Below, in pieces: positions 5,371 to 12,630 of a stretch of DNA of 14,536 nucleotides. A model generated the notes under the pieces. The model did no database searches, had not been told where the DNA came from, and was given only the letters and a program-made list of their open reading frames with translations. The DNA lies in contig JADDPV010000257.1 of assembly GCA_016781705.1 (NCBI GenBank), positions 1 through 14,536 on the forward strand. Reading direction: 5' to 3'. The position numbers were made by a program, and so were the translations under genes. The DNA comes from Rubrobacter sp. GTDB taxonomy: Bacteria > Actinomycetota > Rubrobacteria > Rubrobacterales > Rubrobacteraceae. Each line of letters starts with the position of its first letter. The first letter of the stretch is position 1.

Positions 5371-6960
5371 ATGGTAGGGACGCGCTACATCGGCGGCGGT
5401 GGTCCCGGACAGGGACGCTATGCGCTCGCGGAGATGGTCGGCCGTGGCGGTTTCGCCACCGTCTGGCGGGCCCGCTCCGTTGACGGAAAGAAAGGGTACT
5501 TCCGGGGAGGCCAGGAGGTAGCCGTCAAGGTCATCCCCGTTTACAGCTATGGGGAGCGCTCGCGGGCCCTCAGGGAAGGCCAGATCGCCGAGGGCCTCAA
5601 GCACCCGAACATCGTGGAGACTCTGGAGGTCATCCCCGGGGACCTCGAGGTCTACCTCGTAACCGAGTTCGTGCGCGGGGACCCCCTCGACGTCGCCGCG
5701 AGGCACTACCGGATGGACGACGTCGTGGACTCGCTCGTCCAGATTCTCTCGGCCCTGGAGTACGCGCACTCCCGGGGCATCATCCACCGCGACATAAAGC
5801 CCCAGAACGCGCTCGTGGACGAACGCGGCCGGGTGAAGCTCACCGACTTCGGGGTCGCCTACCGGGCCGGAGATACGCGCCTGACCCAGGTCGGCTACGC
5901 TGTGGGGACCCCGGGCTACATAGCGCCCGAGATCCTGGACGGCGAGAACCCGACCGAGCTGACCGACATCTACGCCGTAGGGGCCACGGCCCGCGCCCTC
6001 CTCGCTCGTCAGCCGGAGGAGCCGCCGCCCCGCCTGCAGGAGTTCGTGAACCGCGCGACCTCCCCCAACCCGGACCACCGCCCGAGGGATGCGGCCTCCG
6101 CCCTGAAGCTCCTCACCGGACGCCGCGAGAGCACCGGCGCCCGGACGAAGGTTCTGGACGGGTCCCCGAACAAGAAGAGCGGGTACGGGGGGCACGTATT
6201 GCGGGCGGTGAACGGGCTCGTGGCCGGCTGGCTCGGCTACCTCGTAGCCGGGCTGCTCCTGAACGACGCGGCATCTTTGGGCGTGGCGGCGGGGTTCGGG
6301 GTGTTGGGCTACCTCCTGCCGCGCCTCGGAGCTCTCGGAGTGATCGTGGCGCTCGCCGTGGCCCTTGCGAGGAACGGTCAGATCTCCTTCGGTCTCGCGG
6401 CGATGCTGCCGGCCGTGGGAGGGCTCTGGGTCGCCGCGGGCTCCGTCAGCGGCGGGATGAGCCGTCTGCCTCTGGGACCTTTGCTCTCCATCCCGCTGGC
6501 GGGGGTAGGCCTCGGGGCGGGGTTGCCGCTACTGTTGGGGGCGCTCATGCGCCCGTTGGGGGCCATCCCCTCGGCGGCGATGGGGGCAGCCTCACTTGTA
6601 ATCTACGATCTGGCCTGGGAGGACGGCGCGCTCCCCTACCTGGGCCTCTCCCTGGGGAACCTTCCCCTGGGCTTTGGCCCCGAGGAGTTTCTCCGCCAGG
6701 GCGAGGCGTTGGTCGGGGCTTACCCCTCGCTCGGGTTCCTGGCCGGGCTGTGGGCGGTCATGGCCGGGGTCGTCTCGGCGGCGGAGTGGGTGGGCCAGTG
6801 GGCCCTGGGGCTCGTCGTTGCGGTGGGGGGCGGGGTGCTCGGGTACGCGCTCGTGGTGTCGGAGACGCCGGCGGCGCTCTCGGAGGCTATGACTTCCCTC
6901 GGTCTCGCGGCTATAATGTACGGGGTGATCAGGTTCCTAAGCTCCAGAGCGGGCGGGTAA
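5371..6960 (+). CDS. Ser/Thr protein kinase fused to a polytopic membrane domain
   Basis: A Hanks-type kinase of 529 residues from ATG 5371. The N-terminal kinase (about 17-245) has the glycine loop GRGGFATV (24-31), catalytic Lys53 in VAVKV, HRDIKPQN with Asp141, DFG at 159-161, an activation loop with Thr169/Thr172, and GTPGYIAPE. The C-lobe is short: Asp199 (DIYAVG) to Arg237 (HRP) is 38 residues, against 64 in the second kinase here. A linker leads to a Leu/Gly/Ala-rich region (about 275-525) with eight or nine membrane segments, no PASTA. A GTG at 5341 would add ten residues, but the promoter covers that segment, so I prefer 5371. It occupies the head of the cluster, whereas Mycobacterium pknA sits between pbpA and pknB. 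It could be a PknA counterpart or a separate kinase. Confidence 0.92.
   Translation: MVGTRYIGGGGPGQGRYALAEMVGRGGFATVWRARSVDGKKGYFRGGQEVAVKVIPVYSYGERSRALREGQIAEGLKHPNIVETLEVIPGDLEVYLVTEFVRGDPLDVAARHYRMDDVVDSLVQILSALEYAHSRGIIHRDIKPQNALVDERGRVKLTDFGVAYRAGDTRLTQVGYAVGTPGYIAPEILDGENPTELTDIYAVGATARALLARQPEEPPPRLQEFVNRATSPNPDHRPRDAASALKLLTGRRESTGARTKVLDGSPNKKSGYGGHVLRAVNGLVAGWLGYLVAGLLLNDAASLGVAAGFGVLGYLLPRLGALGVIVALAVALARNGQISFGLAAMLPAVGGLWVAAGSVSGGMSRLPLGPLLSIPLAGVGLGAGLPLLLGALMRPLGAIPSAAMGAASLVIYDLAWEDGALPYLGLSLGNLPLGFGPEEFLRQGEALVGAYPSLGFLAGLWAVMAGVVSAAEWVGQWALGLVVAVGGGVLGYALVVSETPAALSEAMTSLGLAAIMYGVIRFLSSRAGG
6889..6917 (+). promoter_or_regulatory. candidate internal promoter ahead of fhaA
   Basis: ATGACT (6889-6894, 4 of 6 matches to TTGACA), a 17-bp spacer and a perfect TATAAT (6912-6917), located inside the last codons of the kinase gene. 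Transcription from about 6924 would give a leader of roughly 45 nt before fhaA. A perfect -10 at ideal spacing is notable in such GC-rich coding sequence. Confidence 0.45.
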
Positions 6961-6968
6961 GGAGCTCT

Positions 6969-7847
6969 TTGGGTTTCCTGCGGCAGATAGAGAAGCGGAT
7001 GGAGTCCCTCGTCGAGGGCATGTTCGGGCGTGCCTTCAGGCGGCAGGTGCATCCGGTCGAGATCGCCAAGGGCCTCGCCAAGCAGATGGATGAGGGCAGC
7101 ATGGTCAGCGTCTCGCGAACCTACGCCCCGAACGACTTCACCGTTCACCTCTCGGAGGCGGACGCCGAGTCGATCCGGGCATACCAGAGCTCCCTCAGGG
7201 ACGAGCTGATCCAGTACGCCACAACCCACGCCCAATCCAAAAATTACCACCTCATGACCCCGCCGAGGGTGCGCTTCACCACGGAAGAGTCCTTGCGCTT
7301 CGGGGAGTTTGGCGTTACCGCCAAGCTTACGGGCGGCGACGGCCCCCGCGAGAGGGGGGCGCCACAGGACACGTCGGGCCAGACCCGCATTTTCCGCACC
7401 GAAGACACCTCGGGGGACGAGGGCGACGCCCAGAGCACGGCCATGATCTCCTCGGACGAGGCGAAAAAACAAGGTTTGGCGCGGGAGACCGTCGAGCTGG
7501 TCATGGAGGACGGCGGGAAGGCGCACCCGTTGGAGGGCCGCGGGCCCTGGAGCGTCGGCCGCTCCGAAGAGAACGACATCGTCGTCCCCGACCCGAACGT
7601 CTCCAGGCGTCACGCGCGGCTCATCCGCTCGGAGAACGGCTTCTTGGTCGAGGACCTCGGCTCGACGAACGGCACCCTCCTCGACGGGGCGCCGATAGAG
7701 CGCGAGCGCATCGAGAGCGGGGACGAGCTTACCTTCGGCGGGGTCAACGCCCGCTTCATCCGGCGCAGGGAAGGGGACGGGGACGGGTCGTCCGGCCCCG
7801 ACTTCTTCGGGAACCTAACGGAGCGTCGCACCCCCAGGGGGCGATAG
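6969..7847 (+). CDS. fhaA: FhaA: DUF3662 + FHA domain protein
   Basis: A phospho-threonine-binding scaffold of 292 residues. The N-terminal FhaA-specific DUF3662 domain (about 1-115) begins GFLRQIEKRMESLVEGMF and includes HPVEIAKGLAKQM. An acidic, Thr/Ser-rich linker (about 118-165) contains likely kinase targets (TRIFRTEDTSGDEGD). The C-terminal FHA domain (about 180-275) carries GRS at 197-199, Ser212 and His215 of SRRHAR, and STNGT, all the usual phosphopeptide contacts. The start is TTG 6969, preceded by AGGAG (6960-6964) overlapping the kinase TAA; the frame stays open further upstream, but DUF3662 proteins begin here. In mycobacteria FhaA links kinase signalling to peptidoglycan precursor export through the MviN pseudokinase; a similar role is inferred. 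Confidence 0.93.
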   Translation: MGFLRQIEKRMESLVEGMFGRAFRRQVHPVEIAKGLAKQMDEGSMVSVSRTYAPNDFTVHLSEADAESIRAYQSSLRDELIQYATTHAQSKNYHLMTPPRVRFTTEESLRFGEFGVTAKLTGGDGPRERGAPQDTSGQTRIFRTEDTSGDEGDAQSTAMISSDEAKKQGLARETVELVMEDGGKAHPLEGRGPWSVGRSEENDIVVPDPNVSRRHARLIRSENGFLVEDLGSTNGTLLDGAPIERERIESGDELTFGGVNARFIRRREGDGDGSSGPDFFGNLTERRTPRGR

Positions 7848-7849
7848 CC

Positions 7850-8356
7850 GTGCTCGACCTCCAGGTGCCGCTACTCGCGGCGAAGGCCCTGCTGCTCCTG
7901 TTGCTGTTCGCCTTCATCTACGCCGTGGTCCGGCGGGGCGTCGGCGACCTGCGCGCCGTCCCCGACGACGAGGTCTTCGTCCCCGGCGTCGAGAACAAGC
8001 CGCCACCGCGGCGACGAGCGCAGGAGAGGCCCGCCTTCGGGCAGAACGGTCGGGAGAAGGACTCCGTCCTCGTGGTCGAGGACTCCGAGGTCCTGGCGCC
8101 CGAGACGAGGTTCCCCGTGGCGGGTGGCGTGATGGTCATCGGGCGCTCCTCGAGCAGCGATATCGTCCTGAAGAACGACGACTACGCCTCGGGCGAGCAC
8201 GCGAGGCTCACCCGGCACGCGGGCCTGATGTACGTCGAAGACGCGCAATCCACCAACGGCACCTACGTCAACGGCCGCAAGGCGGTCGGGGCGACGCCTC
8301 TCAAGAGCGGGGATCGGGTGAAGGTGGGGTCGACGACCTTCAGGTACTCGGAGTAG
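7850..8356 (+). CDS. fhaB: FhaB: membrane-anchored FHA domain protein
   Basis: A 168-residue protein with one N-terminal membrane helix (about 8-27, Leu-rich), a proline/arginine-rich linker (about 36-70) and a C-terminal FHA domain (about 72-168). FHA contacts are intact: GRS 98-100, Ser114 and His117 in SGEHAR, STNGT 134-138 and Asn141. It matches actinobacterial FhaB (FipA), which binds phosphorylated partners at the division and growth sites. GTG 7850 follows the fhaA stop by two bases, so translation is coupled. An upstream AGGGGGC (within 7835-7842) is the only ribosome binding site candidate. Confidence 0.92.
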   Translation: MLDLQVPLLAAKALLLLLLFAFIYAVVRRGVGDLRAVPDDEVFVPGVENKPPPRRRAQERPAFGQNGREKDSVLVVEDSEVLAPETRFPVAGGVMVIGRSSSSDIVLKNDDYASGEHARLTRHAGLMYVEDAQSTNGTYVNGRKAVGATPLKSGDRVKVGSTTFRYSE

Positions 8357-8365
8357 GGAGGGCGA

Positions 8366-9592
8366 GTGGGGCTCTACCTCGACGCGTTCGGCTCCACCAA
8401 CGCCGGCAAGGTACGCAAGAACAACGAAGACTCCCTCCTCACCGGGGACGGCAAAGACGAGGCGCTCTTCGCGGTCGCCGACGGGATCGGTGGCTTCGAA
8501 GCCGGGGAGGTGGCGAGCCGGATCGCCATAGGCGTCCTGGAGGAACTTGAGCCCGGAGACTCCCTCGAAGGAGCCGTAAAGGAGGCGAACCGCCGCATCC
8601 TCGCCGCGGCACGCGGGGACGAGAAGCTCTCGGGGATGGGCACCACGATCGTGGCGGCGCGTTTCTCCGTCGGCGACAGGGCGGGCGCGAGCGCGGAGAT
8701 CTCGCACGTCGGCGATTCGAGGGCTTATCTCCTGCGCGGCGGCGAGCTCGCCCCCATCACCGAAGACCACTCGCTCGTCGCCGAGCTCGTTCGGAGCGGC
8801 GACCTCACGCGCGCCGAGGCCTCCGAGCATCCGCAGAAGAACCTGATCACGCGGGCTCTCGGCGCCGAGGACGAGGTCCGGGTGGACACGGCGGTCCTGC
8901 CCGTTCAGCCGGACGACCGCGTCCTGCTCTGCTCCGACGGCCTCACGGACATGGTCCCCGAGGCGAAGGTCGGCGAGCTTCTGGCCGCCCCGGAGCCGGA
9001 AGGGGCCGCCCACGCCCTCGTCAAGGCCGCCCTCGACGCCGGCGGCGCCGACAACGTGACCGTCGTGGTCGTGGACGTCAAGGAGCAGGAGGAGCCGGCG
9101 GGAGGGAAGCCTCGGACCGACACCCAGGAGATGAGATCCCTCCCGCAAGAGGCAGGGCCCGCGCCCGTCGGGGCCCCGTCCCGCAGAGGGCGGCGGGGGA
9201 CGCAGCGACGAGGCTCGTCCGCCAAGGCGCGATCCTCCCGTCCCCGGAAAGGGGGGAGCGCGCCGGTTCGGGCCCTGGCCTGGATCGTACGGGCGCTGGC
9301 GGCGTTGATGGTGCTCACGGCGCTCGCCTCGCCCTTCTACCTCTGGGGGAGCAGCAGGTATTACCTGGGCTTTGATTCGGGCGAAGTGGTGATATACCGG
9401 GGCCTGCCGGAGGAGTACACCCTGGGCTACAAGCTCAACGAGGAGTTCCGGCGCACGGACCTCAGGGAGTCCGAGGTCGGGGAGACGTACCGCGAACCGA
9501 TCGACACGCACAAGCTTTACTCTTCCAGGGAGGACGCCGAAAGGGTAGTCCAGGACCTGGAAGATCGGGAGACGGGAAGAAGGGAACGATAG
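8366..9592 (+). CDS. pstP: PP2C-family Ser/Thr phosphatase with membrane anchor
   Basis: A metal-dependent phosphatase of 408 residues that reverses the kinase marks. The PP2C domain covers about 1-238, with metal and catalytic motifs NNED (19-22), ADGIGG with Asp39/Gly40, SHVGDSR with Asp117, CSDGLTD with Asp191, and GGADNVTVV with Asp229. A basic Arg/Ser/Gly-rich linker (about 245-300) leads to a single membrane helix (303-327) and a short outer domain (328-408) containing YYLGFDSGEVVIYRGLP, the conserved extracytoplasmic motif of PstP proteins. GTG 8366 starts nine bases after the fhaB stop, with GGGAGGG immediately upstream. The length and arrangement fit mycobacterial PstP, though the outer domain is short. 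Confidence 0.93.
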   Translation: MGLYLDAFGSTNAGKVRKNNEDSLLTGDGKDEALFAVADGIGGFEAGEVASRIAIGVLEELEPGDSLEGAVKEANRRILAAARGDEKLSGMGTTIVAARFSVGDRAGASAEISHVGDSRAYLLRGGELAPITEDHSLVAELVRSGDLTRAEASEHPQKNLITRALGAEDEVRVDTAVLPVQPDDRVLLCSDGLTDMVPEAKVGELLAAPEPEGAAHALVKAALDAGGADNVTVVVVDVKEQEEPAGGKPRTDTQEMRSLPQEAGPAPVGAPSRRGRRGTQRRGSSAKARSSRPRKGGSAPVRALAWIVRALAALMVLTALASPFYLWGSSRYYLGFDSGEVVIYRGLPEEYTLGYKLNEEFRRTDLRESEVGETYREPIDTHKLYSSREDAERVVQDLEDRETGRRER

Positions 9593-9596
9593 CGGT

Positions 9597-10907
9597 TTGA
9601 CCCAGCGAGCGACGATCCCGATGGCAATAGCGCTCCTCATCACGACTTTGGGCTTCGCTACCCTGATCTTCGTCCAGGAAGCAAAGAGCCCGCCGTTAAT
9701 CTACGGCGCCTACTACGCCGGGACGATGGTCGCCCTGTACCTCGGCGTCCGCCTCTGGCTGCCGCACGCGGACGCCCTGCTCCTCGCCGTGGTCACGCTG
9801 CTCACCGGCGTGGGGCTCGTCATGATCTACCGTCTAACGTACGACGTGTCTGGGAGGGAGAACCTCGCGACCACGCAAGCGGGTTGGATCCTGGTCGGTA
9901 CGGCAGCCCTCGTCCTCACGGCGCTTCTGTTCAAAAACTACCACCGCCTCTTCAACTACAAGTACCTCCTCGCCGCCGTGGCCGTCGGCCTTATAGCCTC
10001 GACGATCTTCTTCGGCTATGAGGTCAACGGGGCGCAGCTCTGGCTGAAGGTCGGGCCGGTCAACTTCCAGCCCTCGGAGTTCGCCAGGATCGCGCTGATA
10101 ATCTTCTTCGCCGGCTACCTCGCCGACACCCGCGACCTTCTCGCCGCGACGAGCCGGACCATTCTCGGCGTCCAGGTCCCGGCGCTCAAGTACTTCGGGC
10201 CGGTCGCTTTCGTGTGGGCCGCCAGCCTCGGGCTCCTCGTCTTCGAGAAGGACCTCGGGAGCAGTCTGCTCTTCTTCGCCGTGCCTCTGCTGATGCTCTA
10301 CGTCGCGACCGGACGGATAGCCTACGTGATCCTTGGTGCCCTGCTCTTCGCCGCGGGGTCCCTCACTACCTACTACCTCTTCGACCACGTTCAGGTGCGC
10401 GTGCAGACCTGGCTCGACCCCTGGTCCGACCCGAACGGGACGGGCTATCAAGTTCTCCAGAGCCTGTTCTCCATCGCCGACGGCGGCATCACCGGGACGG
10501 GCCTGGGCGAGGGCTTCTCGCAGGCGATCCCCGAGGTCCAGACGGACTTTATCTTCTCGGCGGTAGCGAGCGAGCTCGGGCTTCTGGGCTCGACGGCCTT
10601 GCTTCTGGCCTTCCTCGTCTTCGTGTATCGGGGGATCAAGATCTCGCTGCTCGCCGCCGACGACGCCTCCAAGCTCCTCGCCTTCGGCCTCACCTCCATG
10701 TTCGCCATCCAGACGCTCATAATCGTCGGCGGGGTGACGAAGGCGATCCCCCTTACCGGCATCACCCTGCCCTTCGTCTCGTATGGCGGCTCCTCGGTCG
10801 TCGGCAACTTCATCCTCACCGGCCTCCTGCTCGTCGTCTCCGAGAACGCCGGCAGGCGCGCCGCCGAGGAGGCAACCCCCGAGTTCGTGGAGGGCGAGGC
10901 GGCTTGA
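9597..10907 (+). CDS. rodA: SEDS-family peptidoglycan glycosyltransferase (RodA/FtsW)
   Basis: An integral membrane enzyme of 436 residues that polymerises lipid II into glycan strands. It has about ten hydrophobic segments. SEDS signatures are GAQLWLKVGPVNFQPSEFAR, EKDLGSSL with the catalytic Asp219, GTGLGEG, PEVQTDFIFSAVASELG, and TLPFVSYGGSSVVGNF near the C-terminus. It is the usual partner of the class B PBP encoded next to it. TTG 9597 lies four bases after the pstP stop; ATG 9621 is an alternative start, and neither has a strong ribosome binding site (AAGGGA is about 11 nt before the TTG). The symbol rodA rather than ftsW rests on its place in the pstP-rodA-pbpA-pknB order. Confidence 0.94.
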   Translation: MTQRATIPMAIALLITTLGFATLIFVQEAKSPPLIYGAYYAGTMVALYLGVRLWLPHADALLLAVVTLLTGVGLVMIYRLTYDVSGRENLATTQAGWILVGTAALVLTALLFKNYHRLFNYKYLLAAVAVGLIASTIFFGYEVNGAQLWLKVGPVNFQPSEFARIALIIFFAGYLADTRDLLAATSRTILGVQVPALKYFGPVAFVWAASLGLLVFEKDLGSSLLFFAVPLLMLYVATGRIAYVILGALLFAAGSLTTYYLFDHVQVRVQTWLDPWSDPNGTGYQVLQSLFSIADGGITGTGLGEGFSQAIPEVQTDFIFSAVASELGLLGSTALLLAFLVFVYRGIKISLLAADDASKLLAFGLTSMFAIQTLIIVGGVTKAIPLTGITLPFVSYGGSSVVGNFILTGLLLVVSENAGRRAAEEATPEFVEGEAA

Positions 10908-12598
10908 ACACCCAGCTCAGGCGCACCTTCTACCTCTTCGCGGCGGGCTTCGTCGCGCTCGTCGGGGTCATGGCCTACTGGCAGGTCTACGCGCGGGAGG
11001 ATCTGACCAACCATCCCTCGAACGGGTTGCAGTCTCAGCGGTCGCAGGAGACGCCGCGCGGCTTGATCTTCGCCGGCGACGGCGAGACCGTGCTCGCCCG
11101 CAGCGAGAGGGCCGGGGGCAACGAGTACGAGCGCATCTACCCCGAGGGCGAGGTCTTCGCCAACGTTGTCGGCTACTGGAGCAACCGTTTCGGGGCCAGC
11201 GGCATAGAGATCGGCCAGAACAACAACCTCTCCGGTACCGGTGAGCCCGAGACCCTCGACGAGCTCTTGAACCAGTTCTCCGGCGGTCCCGAGACCGGCA
11301 ACAACGTCACGCTTACGGTCGACCCAGAGCTCCAGCGCGAAGCCTACAACCAGCTCGCGCAGAGCAACACCGGCCGAGGCGCCGTCGCCGCCTTCGACCC
11401 CCAGACCGGCGAGACCCTCGCCCTCGCCACCTACCCCTCCTACGACCCGAACGTCGTCATAGACGAGGGCTTCGAGGAGATCTCGAACGAGCCGAACAAC
11501 CCTCTCCTCAACCGCGCAACCCAGGTAACCTATCCTCCGGGCTCCACGTTCAAGGTCATCACGGCGGCGGCGGCCCTGGAGGCCGGGGTCCGGCCGACGG
11601 ACAGGTTCAACGACGACGGGACTTACGAGACGCCCGGGTACAGCTTCGGCAACTACCGGGGCAAGGCGTACGGGAACGTCACGTTCGCCGAGGCCCTCGT
11701 GTTCTCGATAAACACGGTCTTCGCGCAGATCGCGGTGGATAGGGTCGGGCCGGAGAAACTCGCGGCGATGGCCCGCGAGTTCGGCTTCGGCTACGAGTAC
11801 GAGGACTACCCCCTCTACGTGGCGCCGAGCGACCTCGGGCTCCCGCCGGAAGAATGGGCCGAGGGGAACACCGCCCCGATCTCCTTCGGACAGGACCGCG
11901 TGGTCTCGAACGTCTTCGAGATGGGGCTCGTGGCGTCGGCGATAGCCAACGACGGGGACATGATGCAGCCCCGGCTCGTGCGCGAGGTTCGCTCCTCGGA
12001 CGGGATCATCCTGGATCGGCCCACGCCCCGTCCGCTTAACGAGGCGCTCCCCGAGGGGACGGCCCGGACGCTCAACGAGATGATGCAAGGGGTCGTCGAG
12101 GAGGGTGAGTTGGTCGCCGCGCAGATCCAGGGCACGAAGGTCGCCGGCAAGACCGGTACCGCCGAGAACCCGCAAGGCGAGCCCCACTCCTGGTTTATCT
12201 CCTTCGCCCCCGCCGACGACCCCGAGATAGCGGTCGCCGTCGTGGTCGAGAACGGCGGCGTCATCGGCGAGGACGGCGCCGCCGAGACCCCTGCCCTCAC
12301 CATCGCGGGCAACCTCATGAGGGCCTACCTGGACCGCCCCGCCCCTGCGCCCCCCTCCACGCAGCCCAACCTGCCGGCCGGGGTCCCCGGAGGCGGGCCC
12401 GGCGAAGTCCTGGACCCGGCCCAAAGGCCTGCCCAGCCGTCGGCGCCCGACCAGCCCGGCGCGCCCGTAGACCCCTTCGCGCCGTTCCGAAACGCGGCAC
12501 CCCAGCAACAGCAGCAATCCCAACCCGGGCAGCCGCCTGCGTCCCAGCAGCAGCCCCTACAGCCCGTGCCGCGGCCACAAGACGAGGGGCCGGGCTGA
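10904..12598 (+). CDS. pbpA: class B penicillin-binding protein (transpeptidase)
   Basis: A D,D-transpeptidase of 564 residues that cross-links the glycan made by its SEDS partner. It has a short cytoplasmic start, a membrane anchor (about 8-26, FYLFAAGFVALVGVMAYW), an N-terminal pedestal region, then the transpeptidase domain with STFK (Ser214, Lys217), SIN (268-270) and KTGT (416-419). The NTQLRRTFYLF opening is typical of actinobacterial PbpA. TTG 10904 overlaps the rodA stop (TTGA, 10904-10907), and GGAGGG (10889-10894) gives correct spacing, so rodA and pbpA are translationally coupled. The last 85-90 residues are a Pro/Gln-rich outer tail with a QQQQQ run, which I do not associate with Mycobacterium PbpA. 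Confidence 0.94.
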   Translation: MNTQLRRTFYLFAAGFVALVGVMAYWQVYAREDLTNHPSNGLQSQRSQETPRGLIFAGDGETVLARSERAGGNEYERIYPEGEVFANVVGYWSNRFGASGIEIGQNNNLSGTGEPETLDELLNQFSGGPETGNNVTLTVDPELQREAYNQLAQSNTGRGAVAAFDPQTGETLALATYPSYDPNVVIDEGFEEISNEPNNPLLNRATQVTYPPGSTFKVITAAAALEAGVRPTDRFNDDGTYETPGYSFGNYRGKAYGNVTFAEALVFSINTVFAQIAVDRVGPEKLAAMAREFGFGYEYEDYPLYVAPSDLGLPPEEWAEGNTAPISFGQDRVVSNVFEMGLVASAIANDGDMMQPRLVREVRSSDGIILDRPTPRPLNEALPEGTARTLNEMMQGVVEEGELVAAQIQGTKVAGKTGTAENPQGEPHSWFISFAPADDPEIAVAVVVENGGVIGEDGAAETPALTIAGNLMRAYLDRPAPAPPSTQPNLPAGVPGGGPGEVLDPAQRPAQPSAPDQPGAPVDPFAPFRNAAPQQQQQSQPGQPPASQQQPLQPVPRPQDEGPG

Positions 12599-12616
12599 TG
12601 ACGATCGAGCTACCGC

Positions 12617-12622
12617 TATAAT
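12617..12622 (+). promoter_or_regulatory. perfect -10 element immediately before pknB
   Basis: A consensus TATAAT lies in the short pbpA-pknB gap, ending eight bases before the TTG start at 12631. A weak -35 (CTGATG, 12595-12600, 16-bp spacer) overlaps the pbpA stop. Transcription should begin at about 12629-12631, which would make the pknB mRNA leaderless. Confidence 0.55.
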
Positions 12623-12630
12623 GCCCTGAC

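Noticed and set aside
7871..9643. Long minus-strand open frame (590 codons) opposite fhaB and pstP
   Set aside because: Same reason; no domain likeness, while the plus-strand proteins are complete.
10214..10903. Upstream extension of the pbpA frame by 230 codons
   Set aside because: It runs inside rodA in another frame and reads as Arg/Pro-rich shadow; the true N-terminus with membrane anchor begins at TTG 10904 after a GGAGGG site.
10448..12523. Long minus-strand open frame (691 codons) opposite rodA and pbpA
   Set aside because: Product of GC-rich codon bias on the other strand; the plus strand has intact SEDS and transpeptidase motifs.
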